From NCBI RefSeq assembly GCF_017498565.1, contig NZ_CP071794.1:2346001-2410000 (forward strand): 64,000 nucleotides of DNA, read 5' to 3'. Positions 36,141-44,700 of the stretch are shown here, one piece after another. The notes below the pieces were generated by a model. It was not told the DNA's origin, ran no database searches, and was given only the letters and a program-made list of their open reading frames with translations. Position 1 is the first letter of the stretch. The number at the start of each line of letters is the position of its first letter. The translations under genes were made by a program, and so were the position numbers. This stretch comes from Parasphingorhabdus cellanae (lineage in GTDB: Bacteria; Pseudomonadota; Alphaproteobacteria; Sphingomonadales; Sphingomonadaceae).

Positions 36141-37133
36141 TCACCATCGATTTGTATAAAATAGAGGTGGAACAAGATAAATATATGGCACTGCTATGAT
36201 CATGTAAATGACGAGCGCAAATAACCGGTTTCTTATAGTTAGCGTTGTGTATTTATTCAGATTGGCAAAATCTAGAGCCACCACTAATGTAAATACTATA
36301 ATTAACCTGTTCAGAAATGGGAAAAGAAAGGCGGTTGATAGAAAGAGAATTGTTATATTGGTCAGGTCGATAAGCAAAACCCTGTTGAAAACCTTTCCTT
36401 TTTCAAGGTGAGTGTAAAATATCACCAAAAGTCCGGCTGCGAAACTGCGTAACCCCGTTGTTTTAATATCTTGTAAGTCAGCGCCGCTGCGTTCTCTTAT
36501 TCCCTCGTCGTACAGCGAGGCCAAGTAAAACAGCGCGACGAGCAATATTGGGATATAAGGTTTTCTCTTTGCGAGGATACCGCCCATTAACATCACTACA
36601 TGCGCAAGGCTGGATAATAGTGAGATAACACCCAATGATATATAACTTCTATTATATTTCGAAAGAAGCCATGAAAACAACAACATTGATAGCGCAAATC
36701 GAAAAGATGAAGTATATAATGTCGAACTTAATGCTATAATTACGCAAAAGACATCTGTTCTTTTTATTTTTATATAGAGCAGAATTGCGAGTATTGATGC
36801 CGCCAAACCTTCCAGAATGAGCCAGATACGGAAGCTCTGTGATATACTCACCAAGAAAACATGGATAGGTTCAATCTTCGTGAGCGTGTATAAACTTGAG
36901 CCAGTTTTGAGGGACAAGAAATGGAAATATGAGGCATAATTACGGGTGTCGGAATTATAATTCTCTGGCCTAAAGCCACCTACCATAAAAATTATTATAG
37001 CGAAGATCAGAACAATGCTTCTGATAGGCGTTCTGAAAAACGCTATCCATACTGCCAGAGAAGCCATAATTGCGATCTGAAGAAAGATCTCAAGGTTGAG
37101 TAGAGTTTCCGCCCTTATCGTTAAATCAAGCAA
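36141..37133 (-). CDS. EpsG-family polysaccharide polymerase (Wzy-like)
   Basis: This is a 330-residue membrane protein with about nine to ten hydrophobic segments. The EpsG-type signature is visible early: MVGGFRPENYNSDTRNYASYF, with the conserved Arg and Asp-Thr-x-x-Tyr. The rest is hydrophobic with short basic loops (KRKPYIP). EpsG-like proteins are considered Wzy-type polymerases that join repeat units in the periplasm. It is the last gene of the minus-strand block gmd-cupin-aminotransferase-methyltransferase-epsG. The AT content is among the highest in the window. Confidence 0.8.
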   Translation of the reverse strand: MLDLTIRAETLLNLEIFLQIAIMASLAVWIAFFRTPIRSIVLIFAIIIFMVGGFRPENYNSDTRNYASYFHFLSLKTGSSLYTLTKIEPIHVFLVSISQSFRIWLILEGLAASILAILLYIKIKRTDVFCVIIALSSTLYTSSFRFALSMLLFSWLLSKYNRSYISLGVISLLSSLAHVVMLMGGILAKRKPYIPILLVALFYLASLYDEGIRERSGADLQDIKTTGLRSFAAGLLVIFYTHLEKGKVFNRVLLIDLTNITILFLSTAFLFPFLNRLIIVFTLVVALDFANLNKYTTLTIRNRLFALVIYMIIAVPYIYLVPPLFYTNRW

Positions 37134-37172
37134 TTGCTGTCTTCTTTTAATAGATAGGCATCATAGTGTGAC

Positions 37173-37940
37173 CTACGCTGCTCGGGCGATCGACAGCGCG
37201 TTCCAGCTATCATCTGTTAGCACACTATCCATATCGGGAAAAGCGCTCATGGATATGCTCTCGAAACCGCAGGCTTTCAACATCATCTTAAACTCTTGCG
37301 GAAAAAAATAACGCATTCGATGAGTCTCCTGCGTCTCACCGGAAAATTGGCCATTTTCAATATTCCACAGTCGAAAGGAAACATCGGCGGTATGGTGAAA
37401 GCTGTCTACGTGGGTCGAGGCTGCGCGTATCGTCTGACCCTTTGGTGTCTCCAGCACGCGCACACGTTCGTTAGGACGCACTGCAAGAACGGCAGGCCCA
37501 TACCAAAAGTCACACATAAATAACGCACCAGGTTTAAGATGACGGCGGATATTCTTTAGACCGGCCAACAAATCGTCGTTGGTTGTAAGATAACTGACGA
37601 CGGCAAACATCATAGTGACCATATCGTAATGTCCATTAGCGTCAAAATCGCGGGCGTCGCCAACTATCCATTTTGGTTTATTCGTCAGAATGCTGTCGGC
37701 CGACTTTTTTTCAGCTACGGACAGCATATCCTGAGATATATCAACGCCAGCGCAATTATAGCCTCGCGATGCCATTTCCATAACATGGCTCCCCGTCCCG
37801 CATCCTACGTCCAATATGGAGTCTGGCCTGGAGCCAAATTTTGTTGCCACCTGTTCAATGAGGTCACATTCGCCCTTATAGTCCTTCTCAGTATATAAAG
37901 TATCATATTGATTGGCATAGATAGTTTGGAAAACCGACAT
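37173..37940 (-). CDS. SAM-dependent methyltransferase, amino-sugar N-methyltransferase-like
   Basis: This encodes 255 residues. The start FQTIYANQYDTLYTEKDYKGECDLI followed by motif I SILDVGCGTGSHVMEMASRG recalls the TylM1/DesVI family of dTDP-amino-sugar N,N-dimethyltransferases (YDxxYxxKDYxxE). Motifs CAGVDISQDMLSVA and DMVTMMFAVVSYL follow. It lies 17 bp downstream of the perosamine-synthase-like aminotransferase gene on the same strand, so methylation of the new amino group of GDP-perosamine is a reasonable inference. Methylation at an O or C position cannot be excluded. Confidence 0.82.
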   Translation of the reverse strand: MSVFQTIYANQYDTLYTEKDYKGECDLIEQVATKFGSRPDSILDVGCGTGSHVMEMASRGYNCAGVDISQDMLSVAEKKSADSILTNKPKWIVGDARDFDANGHYDMVTMMFAVVSYLTTNDDLLAGLKNIRRHLKPGALFMCDFWYGPAVLAVRPNERVRVLETPKGQTIRAASTHVDSFHHTADVSFRLWNIENGQFSGETQETHRMRYFFPQEFKMMLKACGFESISMSAFPDMDSVLTDDSWNALSIARAA

Positions 37941-37957
37941 ATTTAATGTTACCCAGT

Positions 37958-39097
37958 TTAAGCTAGAGTTTCACGAACCGCTTCGCTTACGATCTCAATC
38001 TGTTCATCGGTGATCGCCAAGCCCGAAGGCACATATAGTCCCTTCCGAGCAATCCTCTCGGTTACCGGGTAATTTTCACCTATAAATAGCCCCATATCAT
38101 GAAACACCGGTTGTTCATGCATCCCGAGGAAAAATGGCCGAGTTTCGATATTCTTTTCCTTGAGGCGCGCTGCGAATTCAACGGCGTCCATCTTATGACC
38201 TTCGCCCAGAAGGATAGAATATACCCAGAACACATTCTTTGCCCAGTCCGATTCCATTGGCAGTTGGATATCCTCGATATCCGAAAGTAAGGTGCTATAT
38301 TGGTCGGCGATAGCACGTTTTCGATCAACAATAGTTTCTATCCGCTTTACCTGGTTAACGCCTATGGCCGCCTGCATGTTGGTCATACGGAATTGATGGC
38401 CATGCTCGGTATGTAAAAAGCGCCGATCTGGTCGGAAGCAGAGATTGCGTAGCGATCGTGCTTTTTCAGCATAGGCTTTATTGCTGGTCACCACCATACC
38501 GCCTTCGCCAGTCGTAATAAGCTTGTTTGCGAAAAAACTGAATGTTGCGATATGCCCCATCCCGCCGCAGGTCTTCCAAACGGGGTCCGGGCCGTCCCGT
38601 CCCGACAGATATTTCGCCCCATGGACCTCAGCGGCATCTTCGATGATGACCAGTCCATGCTTGCTGGCAAGCTCTGCAATCGGATCCATGTCGACCGGGT
38701 GGCCAAACATATGAACAACCATGATTGCCTTTGTCCGTGGCGTGATCTTTTGTGCGACTTGATCGGGAACCATGCCAAACGTCTTCGGATCGCAATCTAC
38801 CAGAACCGGCTTCGCTCCTGCGCGCACAACACTGGAGGCACAGGAGATGATTGTATAACTCGGCATGATAACTTCATCGCCCGCACCGATGCCGACTGCC
38901 TCAACGGCAACCTGTAACGCGGCTGTTCCATTGGATACCGCAATACCATGGTCCTGTCCGCAATATGTGGCCCAGTCGCTTTCGAACTGATCTACATATT
39001 TTCCAGCGGACGAAATCCATCCGGTATCAAAGCTATCCTTCAATGCCAAAAAATCTTCCGGCAGAAGCGCTGGTTCGTTGACAGGTATCCAGGTCAT
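37958..39097 (-). CDS. per: DegT/DnrJ/EryC1 aminotransferase, GDP-perosamine synthase-like
   Basis: This encodes 379 residues from the ATG at 39097 (MTWIPVNEPALLPEDF), 4 bp after the cupin stop; the frame to 39154 is rejected. TGWISSAGKYVDQFE, ISNG-type AVSNGTAALQVAV, IIEDAAEVHGAKY and the PLP lysine in ANKLITTGEGGMV match the perosamine synthetase (RfbE/Per) branch. It would transaminate GDP-4-keto-6-deoxymannose, the product of gmd upstream, using glutamate. Relatives act on UDP- or dTDP-4-keto sugars, so the linkage with gmd is the main reason for the substrate call. Confidence 0.85.
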   Translation of the reverse strand: MTWIPVNEPALLPEDFLALKDSFDTGWISSAGKYVDQFESDWATYCGQDHGIAVSNGTAALQVAVEAVGIGAGDEVIMPSYTIISCASSVVRAGAKPVLVDCDPKTFGMVPDQVAQKITPRTKAIMVVHMFGHPVDMDPIAELASKHGLVIIEDAAEVHGAKYLSGRDGPDPVWKTCGGMGHIATFSFFANKLITTGEGGMVVTSNKAYAEKARSLRNLCFRPDRRFLHTEHGHQFRMTNMQAAIGVNQVKRIETIVDRKRAIADQYSTLLSDIEDIQLPMESDWAKNVFWVYSILLGEGHKMDAVEFAARLKEKNIETRPFFLGMHEQPVFHDMGLFIGENYPVTERIARKGLYVPSGLAITDEQIEIVSEAVRETLA

Positions 39098-39101
39098 AAG
39101 T

Positions 39102-39521
39102 TCAGAATCGCTCCTTGTCGGCATCACCTGCGTAGGGGCCTTGCTTGACCTCAAACAAAACCGTGTCGGACTTCATCCTGAAGCCATGGCCTCCACCTAG
39201 AAGCAGTATGATTGCACCTTTTTCTAGGTCTCTTACGGCAATGAATTCTCGCTCAGAGTTGAAGATATCGATCTGGCAGCTACCTTCGCGAACGATGATG
39301 CACTCTGTTGTTCCTTCAACCTTACGGGTAATGGGTAAGTGGACATGGGGTGTGATTTCTTCGCCAGCCTTATACACTATCATGCCCATTTGTTGTCCGA
39401 AATCATGTGGTGTCAAGAACTGCGTTTTTTCAGGTCTCCACTGCGGACTAATGATATAAGCAAGCGGCGTATCGCCATCCGAGATGATCTCTAACGGATT
39501 TTCCAAGTTTGCCTTTGTCAC
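39102..39521 (-). CDS. cupin-fold protein of the polysaccharide locus
   Basis: From GTG at 39521, whose first base is the last base of the gmd stop (TAGTG), this gives 139 residues; an ATG at 39587 inside gmd is the alternative. The single cupin domain has GEEITPHVHLPITRKVEGTTE (His-x-His and Glu metal ligands) and GHGFRMKSDTVLFEVKQGPY. Similar small cupins (WbuC/FdtA-like) are found in O-antigen clusters as isomerases or proteins of unknown role. Tight packing between gmd and the aminotransferase gene suggests action on the same sugar. Confidence 0.75.
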   Translation of the reverse strand: MTKANLENPLEIISDGDTPLAYIISPQWRPEKTQFLTPHDFGQQMGMIVYKAGEEITPHVHLPITRKVEGTTECIIVREGSCQIDIFNSEREFIAVRDLEKGAIILLLGGGHGFRMKSDTVLFEVKQGPYAGDADKERF

Positions 39522-40594
39522 TAGAACAGACTTTTTCGTTGCTGTTTTTGCGACCGTATTTCTGCCTGCGCTTCTTCTAAATCGCAACGCGCCATTTCCG
39601 ACACAAGCTCCTTGAAACTTGTTTTAGGTGACCAGCCTAGCTTTGCTTGTGCCTTAGCAGGATCCCCCAATAATGTTTCGACTTCGGTAGGCCGGAAGTA
39701 GCCAGGGTCCACTTCAATAATGCATCTTCCATCTGGGAGGTAACCTTTTTCCTCAACACCGGTCCCTTCCCAACGGATTTGCATGTCCAGTTCGGCTGCT
39801 GCAGCCTCAACGAATTGGCGAACTGAATATTGAACACCTGTCGCTATCACAAAATCATCCGGCTTTTCTTGCTGCAACATGAGCCATTGCATCTCCACAT
39901 AGTCTTTCGCATGTCCCCAATCGCGCAGCGCGTCCATATTTCCCAGAAACAATGCGCTTTGCATTCCAAGCTTTATCCGCGCTAAGGCCCTTGTAATTTT
40001 GCGAGTTACAAATGTTTCGCCACGCACTGGGGATTCATGATTGAACAAAACACCGTTGCACGCATACATGCCATATGCCTCTCGGTAATTAACTGTAATC
40101 CAGTATCCGTAAAGTTTGGCAACAGCGTAAGGCGATCGCGGATAAAAGGGCGTTGTTTCCGTTTGTGGTGTCTCCTGCACTAAACCATAAAGTTCAGAGG
40201 TTGAAGCCTGATAAAAGCGTGTTTTTTCCGCTAGACCGGATATCCGTATTCCTTCCAAAAGCCGCAGCACGCCTAGCGCATCAGAATTTGCTGTATATTC
40301 TGGTTCCTCGAACGAAACCGCAACATGACTTTGAGCAGCCAAGTTGTAAACTTCGTCAGGCTGCACCTGCTGAAGTACCCTCAGAAGGCTGCTTGAGTCG
40401 GTCATATCTCCATAGTGGAGCGTTAAGCTTCCGCCACTCTCGTGAGGATCGGTATAAAGATGATCTATCCGGTCAGTGTTAAATAAAGAGGTGCGGCGTC
40501 TGATCCCATGGATATGGTACCCCTTCTTGATCAGAAACTCGGCCAAATAGGCGCCATCTTGGCCAGTAATGCCGGAAATTAGGGCTGTTTTCAT
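39521..40594 (-). CDS. gmd: GDP-mannose 4,6-dehydratase
   Basis: This converts GDP-D-mannose to GDP-4-keto-6-deoxy-D-mannose. It has 357 residues. The NADP-binding motif [18 protein letters not shown] is at the start; [58 protein letters not shown] and [22 protein letters not shown] are family-diagnostic. [19 protein letters not shown] and [20 protein letters not shown] follow. It is the first gene of the minus-strand perosamine block. No manA/manC genes for GDP-mannose supply are in the window. Confidence 0.96.
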   Translation of the reverse strand: MKTALISGITGQDGAYLAEFLIKKGYHIHGIRRRTSLFNTDRIDHLYTDPHESGGSLTLHYGDMTDSSSLLRVLQQVQPDEVYNLAAQSHVAVSFEEPEYTANSDALGVLRLLEGIRISGLAEKTRFYQASTSELYGLVQETPQTETTPFYPRSPYAVAKLYGYWITVNYREAYGMYACNGVLFNHESPVRGETFVTRKITRALARIKLGMQSALFLGNMDALRDWGHAKDYVEMQWLMLQQEKPDDFVIATGVQYSVRQFVEAAAAELDMQIRWEGTGVEEKGYLPDGRCIIEVDPGYFRPTEVETLLGDPAKAQAKLGWSPKTSFKELVSEMARCDLEEAQAEIRSQKQQRKSLF

Positions 40595-40930
40595 AATTTA
40601 CGCTTTAATATACTGTTTGGTTGACAGGATCGGCTTAAGAGCGCCCGCTCTAGGTGACTTAGAATTGTTAATCAATTGCATTTATCCGTTAGGCAAAGGA
40701 TCATTTCTCTTCCCAATCTTGGCCTAGGGAGTTTCCCTATTTCCATCGACGATAAGAGATTGCAGTCTATACCATTCGGCGATATTAATTTTAGCAGCAA
40801 GACGTAGCGATTTGAGATCACCTGGTCTGATAGGTGTGCAGGATAAATTGAGGAATTTCTAATTGTAGAGATAAATAATCTGAATAACCTCAAACCGCTT
40901 ACCATAATACTACTTATAACCACTAATCCC
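40595..40930. other. gap at the end of the polysaccharide locus
   Basis: This 336-bp AT-rich gap lies between gmd and the M14 peptidase gene, both on the minus strand. It holds a small hairpin AGAGC-GCCC-GCTCT (40638-40651) and presumably the gmd promoter. No gene is supported: the only frame of note (40672-40941, minus strand) has no Shine-Dalgarno or recognisable domain. I searched here for a second tRNA-Ser 3' end (attR) and found none. Confidence 0.4.
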
Positions 40931-42064
40931 CTAAATCTCATCCACCAGCTCCGCCAATGTCGCCAAACACTCGCGCGCCAGCAGCTTGCAGCGTTCCGGT
41001 GACCAGCCTTGTTCGCTATCCGGCAGGTCGCGATTGTCCTTGAAAGGCATCTCCAATGTCATCGCCACAGCGCCAAATCGCTCCGCCACCTGGTTGGTAG
41101 ACATGGAGAGATTGGCTTTGCCTTTGGCTGCGGTCGGATAGCCAAGCTCGGTCTGGAAATCGGGTGTGCGAGCCGCCAGGCGGTCGCGATAAGCGTTATA
41201 TTTGCGGCCCATCTCGTCGGTCCAGCTGGGTATCCCTTCAAATCCTGCGATAAACACCGCTGGAATTGCCTCATCGCCGTGCACGTCCATCGCGAAATCG
41301 ACGCCGCTTTCGTCCATAGCGTTCCGGACGCACAGGACTTCCGGGCTTTTTGCTGCGCTCGGCTCATGCCATTCTCGGTTCAGATTTGTACCGACGTGAT
41401 TGGTTCGTAAATGGCCTCTAAACGAACCATCCGGGTTCATATTGGGGACGATATGAAACTGGCATTGCTGCAACAAAGCACGGGCATGCGGGTCGGCGGG
41501 GTCGGCGAGCATTTCCAATGCGCCTTCCATCCACCACTCGGCCATCGTTTCACCGGGATGCTGGCGGGCGTAGAGCCAGACTTGTCTATCGCCTTCACCC
41601 ATTGTGAGGCAATCGATCGGTTGTCCCTCCAATGAATGACCTAAAGTCCGGCATGTAACGCCCTCTACCGATGCCACTTCAGCAATCAGATCATGATGGC
41701 GATCAATGCTATAGGGTGCAAAATAGGCGAACCAGACTATATTACTGGTCGCGGTGTAGCGGATCGCGAGCTTGCCTGTGTCTTCGTCATAGTGACTGTC
41801 CGCGCGGCCCCAATAGTCCCGGTCTTCGCTGACACAGGCGTTATATCCCGGCCATCCTTGCGGATAAGCAGAATCTTTCAAGCCGTTGATATTGAGTTCG
41901 AGCGTGTCCCCAATTTCGCAAGTGACGCGAAAGTGGAACCATTGCAAAAACTCGCTGTCTTTGTCTTTCTGGATAGACAGTTCGGCCTTGGTACCGGAAA
42001 TGTCATGGATGTTAATGTTTCCGCTATCGAAGGCGGCGGTGATCTGCATATTTTTGGTGCTCAT
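40931..42064 (-). CDS. M14 family zinc carboxypeptidase (cytosolic carboxypeptidase-like)
   Basis: This encodes 377 residues. The N-terminal ~120 residues form a beta-rich domain ([30 protein letters not shown]) as in AGBL/CCP-like M14 enzymes. The catalytic domain has [17 protein letters not shown] (zinc His and Glu), [32 protein letters not shown] (third zinc ligand His) and the Glu in [10 protein letters not shown]. There is no signal peptide, so it is probably cytoplasmic. The natural substrate is unknown in bacteria. Its ATG overlaps the stop of the upstream lipoprotein gene by 4 bp. Confidence 0.88.
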   Translation of the reverse strand: MSTKNMQITAAFDSGNINIHDISGTKAELSIQKDKDSEFLQWFHFRVTCEIGDTLELNINGLKDSAYPQGWPGYNACVSEDRDYWGRADSHYDEDTGKLAIRYTATSNIVWFAYFAPYSIDRHHDLIAEVASVEGVTCRTLGHSLEGQPIDCLTMGEGDRQVWLYARQHPGETMAEWWMEGALEMLADPADPHARALLQQCQFHIVPNMNPDGSFRGHLRTNHVGTNLNREWHEPSAAKSPEVLCVRNAMDESGVDFAMDVHGDEAIPAVFIAGFEGIPSWTDEMGRKYNAYRDRLAARTPDFQTELGYPTAAKGKANLSMSTNQVAERFGAVAMTLEMPFKDNRDLPDSEQGWSPERCKLLARECLATLAELVDEI

Positions 42065-42663
42065 GGCACTCTGATAGTGGTTCCCGACTCTCCGGGGAAG
42101 TCCCTGAATAACGCTTCGGCCAATTTTGAGGCTGCGAGACCGGGCTGTGACGCGGGTGAGCCATCTTTGGCTTCAACGGAGGAGCGCCCTTCCCAAACGG
42201 TCTCGCCATCGGCGCGGCGGGTAATGCGGACGGATAATTCGGTCGCGATTCTATCTTTCGGCTTGCCGCTCAGATTAATCCCGATACCCAGACCGACACC
42301 GGAGCCATAGCTGCCGGTGCTACCACCGACACCGACCGACACGGGAGACCGCCCGCCGCCAGCCAAAAGGCGGCTTTGTTCAACCGAGACGCGTGCAACA
42401 TATTCGCCATTGGCAGCATCTGTGCCCGGATCGGAAAATCCAACTCGTTGTAATTCGCGCCGGACCGCCGCTTCATAGGTGCTTTGTTCCAATACCCTGC
42501 CCTCGGTCGCTTCCGATGATGATATGATCGCGACTGTTCCGGTGGTGATCGGTGCGTCCTGGGCATTGTGAAAGCGGGTGACATTCACCGGCGGCGTTGT
42601 CGCGACACAAGCAGTCATCGATAGAGAAAGTGCGGCGATCCCGATAAGTTTTTCTAGTGTCAT
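42061..42663 (-). CDS. DUF4136-like lipoprotein
   Basis: This encodes 200 residues from the ATG at 42663 ([19 protein letters not shown]). The lipobox SMTAC predicts lipidation at Cys19. The mature domain has [33 protein letters not shown] and a Gly-rich stretch ([19 protein letters not shown]) followed by [14 protein letters not shown], the pattern of DUF4136 periplasmic lipoproteins. The function is unknown, probably in the envelope. The stop overlaps the M14 peptidase start as ATGA, suggesting coupled expression. It is divergent from galE. Confidence 0.8.
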   Translation of the reverse strand: MTLEKLIGIAALSLSMTACVATTPPVNVTRFHNAQDAPITTGTVAIISSSEATEGRVLEQSTYEAAVRRELQRVGFSDPGTDAANGEYVARVSVEQSRLLAGGGRSPVSVGVGGSTGSYGSGVGLGIGINLSGKPKDRIATELSVRITRRADGETVWEGRSSVEAKDGSPASQPGLAASKLAEALFRDFPGESGTTIRVP

Positions 42664-42812
42664 AATTTCCAACTCCCGACCAACTGTGCGCTATCTTAGC
42701 CCAAATTCTGAAACATGAGCGTAAATAATTGCATCCGCATGGCTCTATGGTTAACCGAATGACGACTTTTCCCCGATATAGCCCTGAAATATCGGATTTC
42801 TGAGGAGAAAAT

Positions 42813-43817
42813 ATGCCAGATCGCTTCACAATATTGGTTACGGGCGGAGCCGGTTATATTGGCAGTCATGCCATATTGGCTCTGAAAGATGCGGGATGGC
42901 CGGTTGCAGTGGTCGATAATCTAACAACGGGTTTTAGGTGGGCAGCGCCGGATGATGTGGCCTTTTATGAAGGCGATATTGAAGACGTAGCTTTGGTAAC
43001 AAAAATCATAAAAGAACAGGATATCGGCGCGATCATGCACTTTGCCGGATCGATCATCGTCCCGGAATCTGTCGAAAACCCGCTGAAATATTACCATAAT
43101 AATAGCGCCAAAAGCCGCAATTTGATTGATGCAGCCGTGACTGGCGGGGTCAAGCATTTCATCTTTTCATCGACCGCAGCAACCTACGGCATTCCCGAAG
43201 AAAGCCCGGTAAGCGAGCAAACGCCGCAAGTACCGATTAATCCCTATGGCATGTCCAAATTAATGACCGAGAATATGCTGCGCGACGTGTCCGCGGCGCA
43301 TGACTTTAATTTCTGTGCCTTGCGTTATTTCAACGTCGCGGGCGCCGACCCCAAAGCAAGAACCGGTCAATCGACCGCCGGTGCCACGCATCTTATTAAA
43401 GTCGCTGTGGAAGCGGCTCTGGGTAAGCGCGATAGCGTCGCGGTGTTCGGGACGGATTATGATACGCCCGATGGTACTGGTGTGCGCGACTATATCCATG
43501 TTTCCGATCTCGCCGCCGCTCATGTGCTCGCGCTGGAAGCCTTGATTGCTGATCCTGATGAGAATCACTTACTTAACTGCGGTTATGGGCGTGGATTTTC
43601 GGTGCTTGAGGTGCTCGACGCGGTGGATCGCGTCACGAATCTCAAGATTGCGCGCCAGTTGGAGGGCCGCCGCGCGGGCGATCCCGATTCGCTGATTTCG
43701 GACAATCGCGCGATCATGAAACGCTTCCCGTGGCAGCCGCAATATGCGGATTTGGATAAAATTGTGACCCATGCCCTGGCCTGGGAGCGTAAATTGGGTG
43801 AAATTCGCGGGGAATAA
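42813..43817 (+). CDS. galE: UDP-glucose 4-epimerase
   Basis: This interconverts UDP-glucose and UDP-galactose with bound NAD. It has 334 residues. The start TILVTGGAGYIGSHAILAL, DNLTTGFRWA, MHFAGSIIVPESVENPLKYY, SSTAATYGIP and NPYGMSKLMTENML (Tyr-x-x-x-Lys) are present, then RYFNVAGADP and GTDYDTPDGTGVRDYIHVSDLA, typical of GalE. GGAG-like AGGAG lies 8 bases before the ATG. It may also serve polysaccharide synthesis, since it lies ~2 kb beyond the locus, but it is not part of that transcript. Confidence 0.94.
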   Translation: MPDRFTILVTGGAGYIGSHAILALKDAGWPVAVVDNLTTGFRWAAPDDVAFYEGDIEDVALVTKIIKEQDIGAIMHFAGSIIVPESVENPLKYYHNNSAKSRNLIDAAVTGGVKHFIFSSTAATYGIPEESPVSEQTPQVPINPYGMSKLMTENMLRDVSAAHDFNFCALRYFNVAGADPKARTGQSTAGATHLIKVAVEAALGKRDSVAVFGTDYDTPDGTGVRDYIHVSDLAAAHVLALEALIADPDENHLLNCGYGRGFSVLEVLDAVDRVTNLKIARQLEGRRAGDPDSLISDNRAIMKRFPWQPQYADLDKIVTHALAWERKLGEIRGE

Positions 43818-43922
43818 GTCGGCTCCATGCTTGACTTTGGCCGATCACAACCCTAACTGCACCGTCTGCATACGGCTTTGCCCGTTTTCAAGAAATTTAA
43901 ATTATTAAGGCGTGGTACCAAA

Positions 43923-44048
43923 ATGAAAGTCCGCAACTCTTTGAAGTCGCTCAAAAACCGTCATCGGGACTGTCGCGTGATTCGTCGTCGTGGCCGCACC
44001 TATGTGATCAACAAAACGAATCGCCGGTTCAAAGCGCGCCAAGGCTAA
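43923..44048 (+). CDS. rpmJ: 50S ribosomal protein L36
   Basis: This encodes 41 residues, [17 protein letters not shown] followed by [19 protein letters not shown] and KARQG. It is the L36 form with a reduced set of zinc-binding Cys (only one Cys is present), common in proteobacterial chromosomes alongside or instead of the four-ligand form. The small basic protein binds 23S rRNA late in assembly. It is too short for most ORF cut-offs. The HAD phosphatase gene follows after 9 bp and may be co-transcribed. Confidence 0.95.
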   Translation: MKVRNSLKSLKNRHRDCRVIRRRGRTYVINKTNRRFKARQG

Positions 44049-44057
44049 ATTCGTTTC

Positions 44058-44684
44058 GTGGCAGAAGTGACTGCCATTTCCAAAATTGATACGGTTATCT
44101 TTGACATTGGGAATGTGATTTCCCGATGGGATATCCGTTTCCTCTACGAAAAACTGATTGATGATCCGCAGGAACTGGAATGGTTTCTGAATCATGTCGT
44201 TACGCCAGAATGGCATTTTCAGCATGATGCAGGACGGCCGTTTATCGAAACCAGTCGCGAATTGATAGCGCAGTTTCCCGATCATGCAGATCTGATTTCT
44301 CTGTTTCAGTCGCGGTTTAATGAAACCAATCCCGGTGAGGTGGCAGGCGTTGCTGAATTAATTCAACAGCTGCATGGCGCTGACATCCCTTTATTCGGTA
44401 TTTCCAATTTCTCGGCGGAATTTTGGCCGCATTTTCGTAAGGGCAAGCCTGTCTTTGACCATTTCCAGGACATTGTGATCTCTGGAGAAGAGAATTTGGT
44501 GAAGCCCGATGCTGCAATTTACGAACTGGCGCTCAATCGGTTTGGTGTTTCAGCTAAACAATGCCTGTTCGTTGATGACCGGCTCGACAATATCGAAGGC
44601 GCCGAGGCGCTGGGGATAAAGGGTCATCATTTCCAGGATGCGGCTTTGCTAGAGGCGGAACTAAAAGCACTGTCCCTACTATAG
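44058..44684 (+). CDS. HAD-superfamily hydrolase (YihX-like phosphatase)
   Basis: This encodes 208 residues from GTG at 44058. HAD motif I is VIFDIGNVISRWD, where the second catalytic Asp is replaced by Gly-Asn as in the YihX and haloacid-dehalogenase-like branch. Motif II is FGISNFSAEFW, motif III Lys is in GEENLVKPDAAIYELAL, and motif IV is CLFVDDRLDNIEGA. YihX relatives hydrolyse alpha-glucose-1-phosphate; the substrate here is not known. It follows rpmJ closely on the same strand. Confidence 0.85.
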   Translation: MAEVTAISKIDTVIFDIGNVISRWDIRFLYEKLIDDPQELEWFLNHVVTPEWHFQHDAGRPFIETSRELIAQFPDHADLISLFQSRFNETNPGEVAGVAELIQQLHGADIPLFGISNFSAEFWPHFRKGKPVFDHFQDIVISGEENLVKPDAAIYELALNRFGVSAKQCLFVDDRLDNIEGAEALGIKGHHFQDAALLEAELKALSLL

Positions 44685-44700
44685 CCGCGCCTGCTCTGAA

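Noticed and set aside
40595..40930. attR or second tRNA-Ser 3' end at the end of the polysaccharide locus
   Set aside because: No copy of the tRNA 3' segment (TTCGAATCCCTCC) was found here or elsewhere downstream by eye.
40672..40941. 89-codon minus-strand ORF
   Set aside because: No Shine-Dalgarno, no recognisable domain, and composition like the non-coding AT-rich gap.
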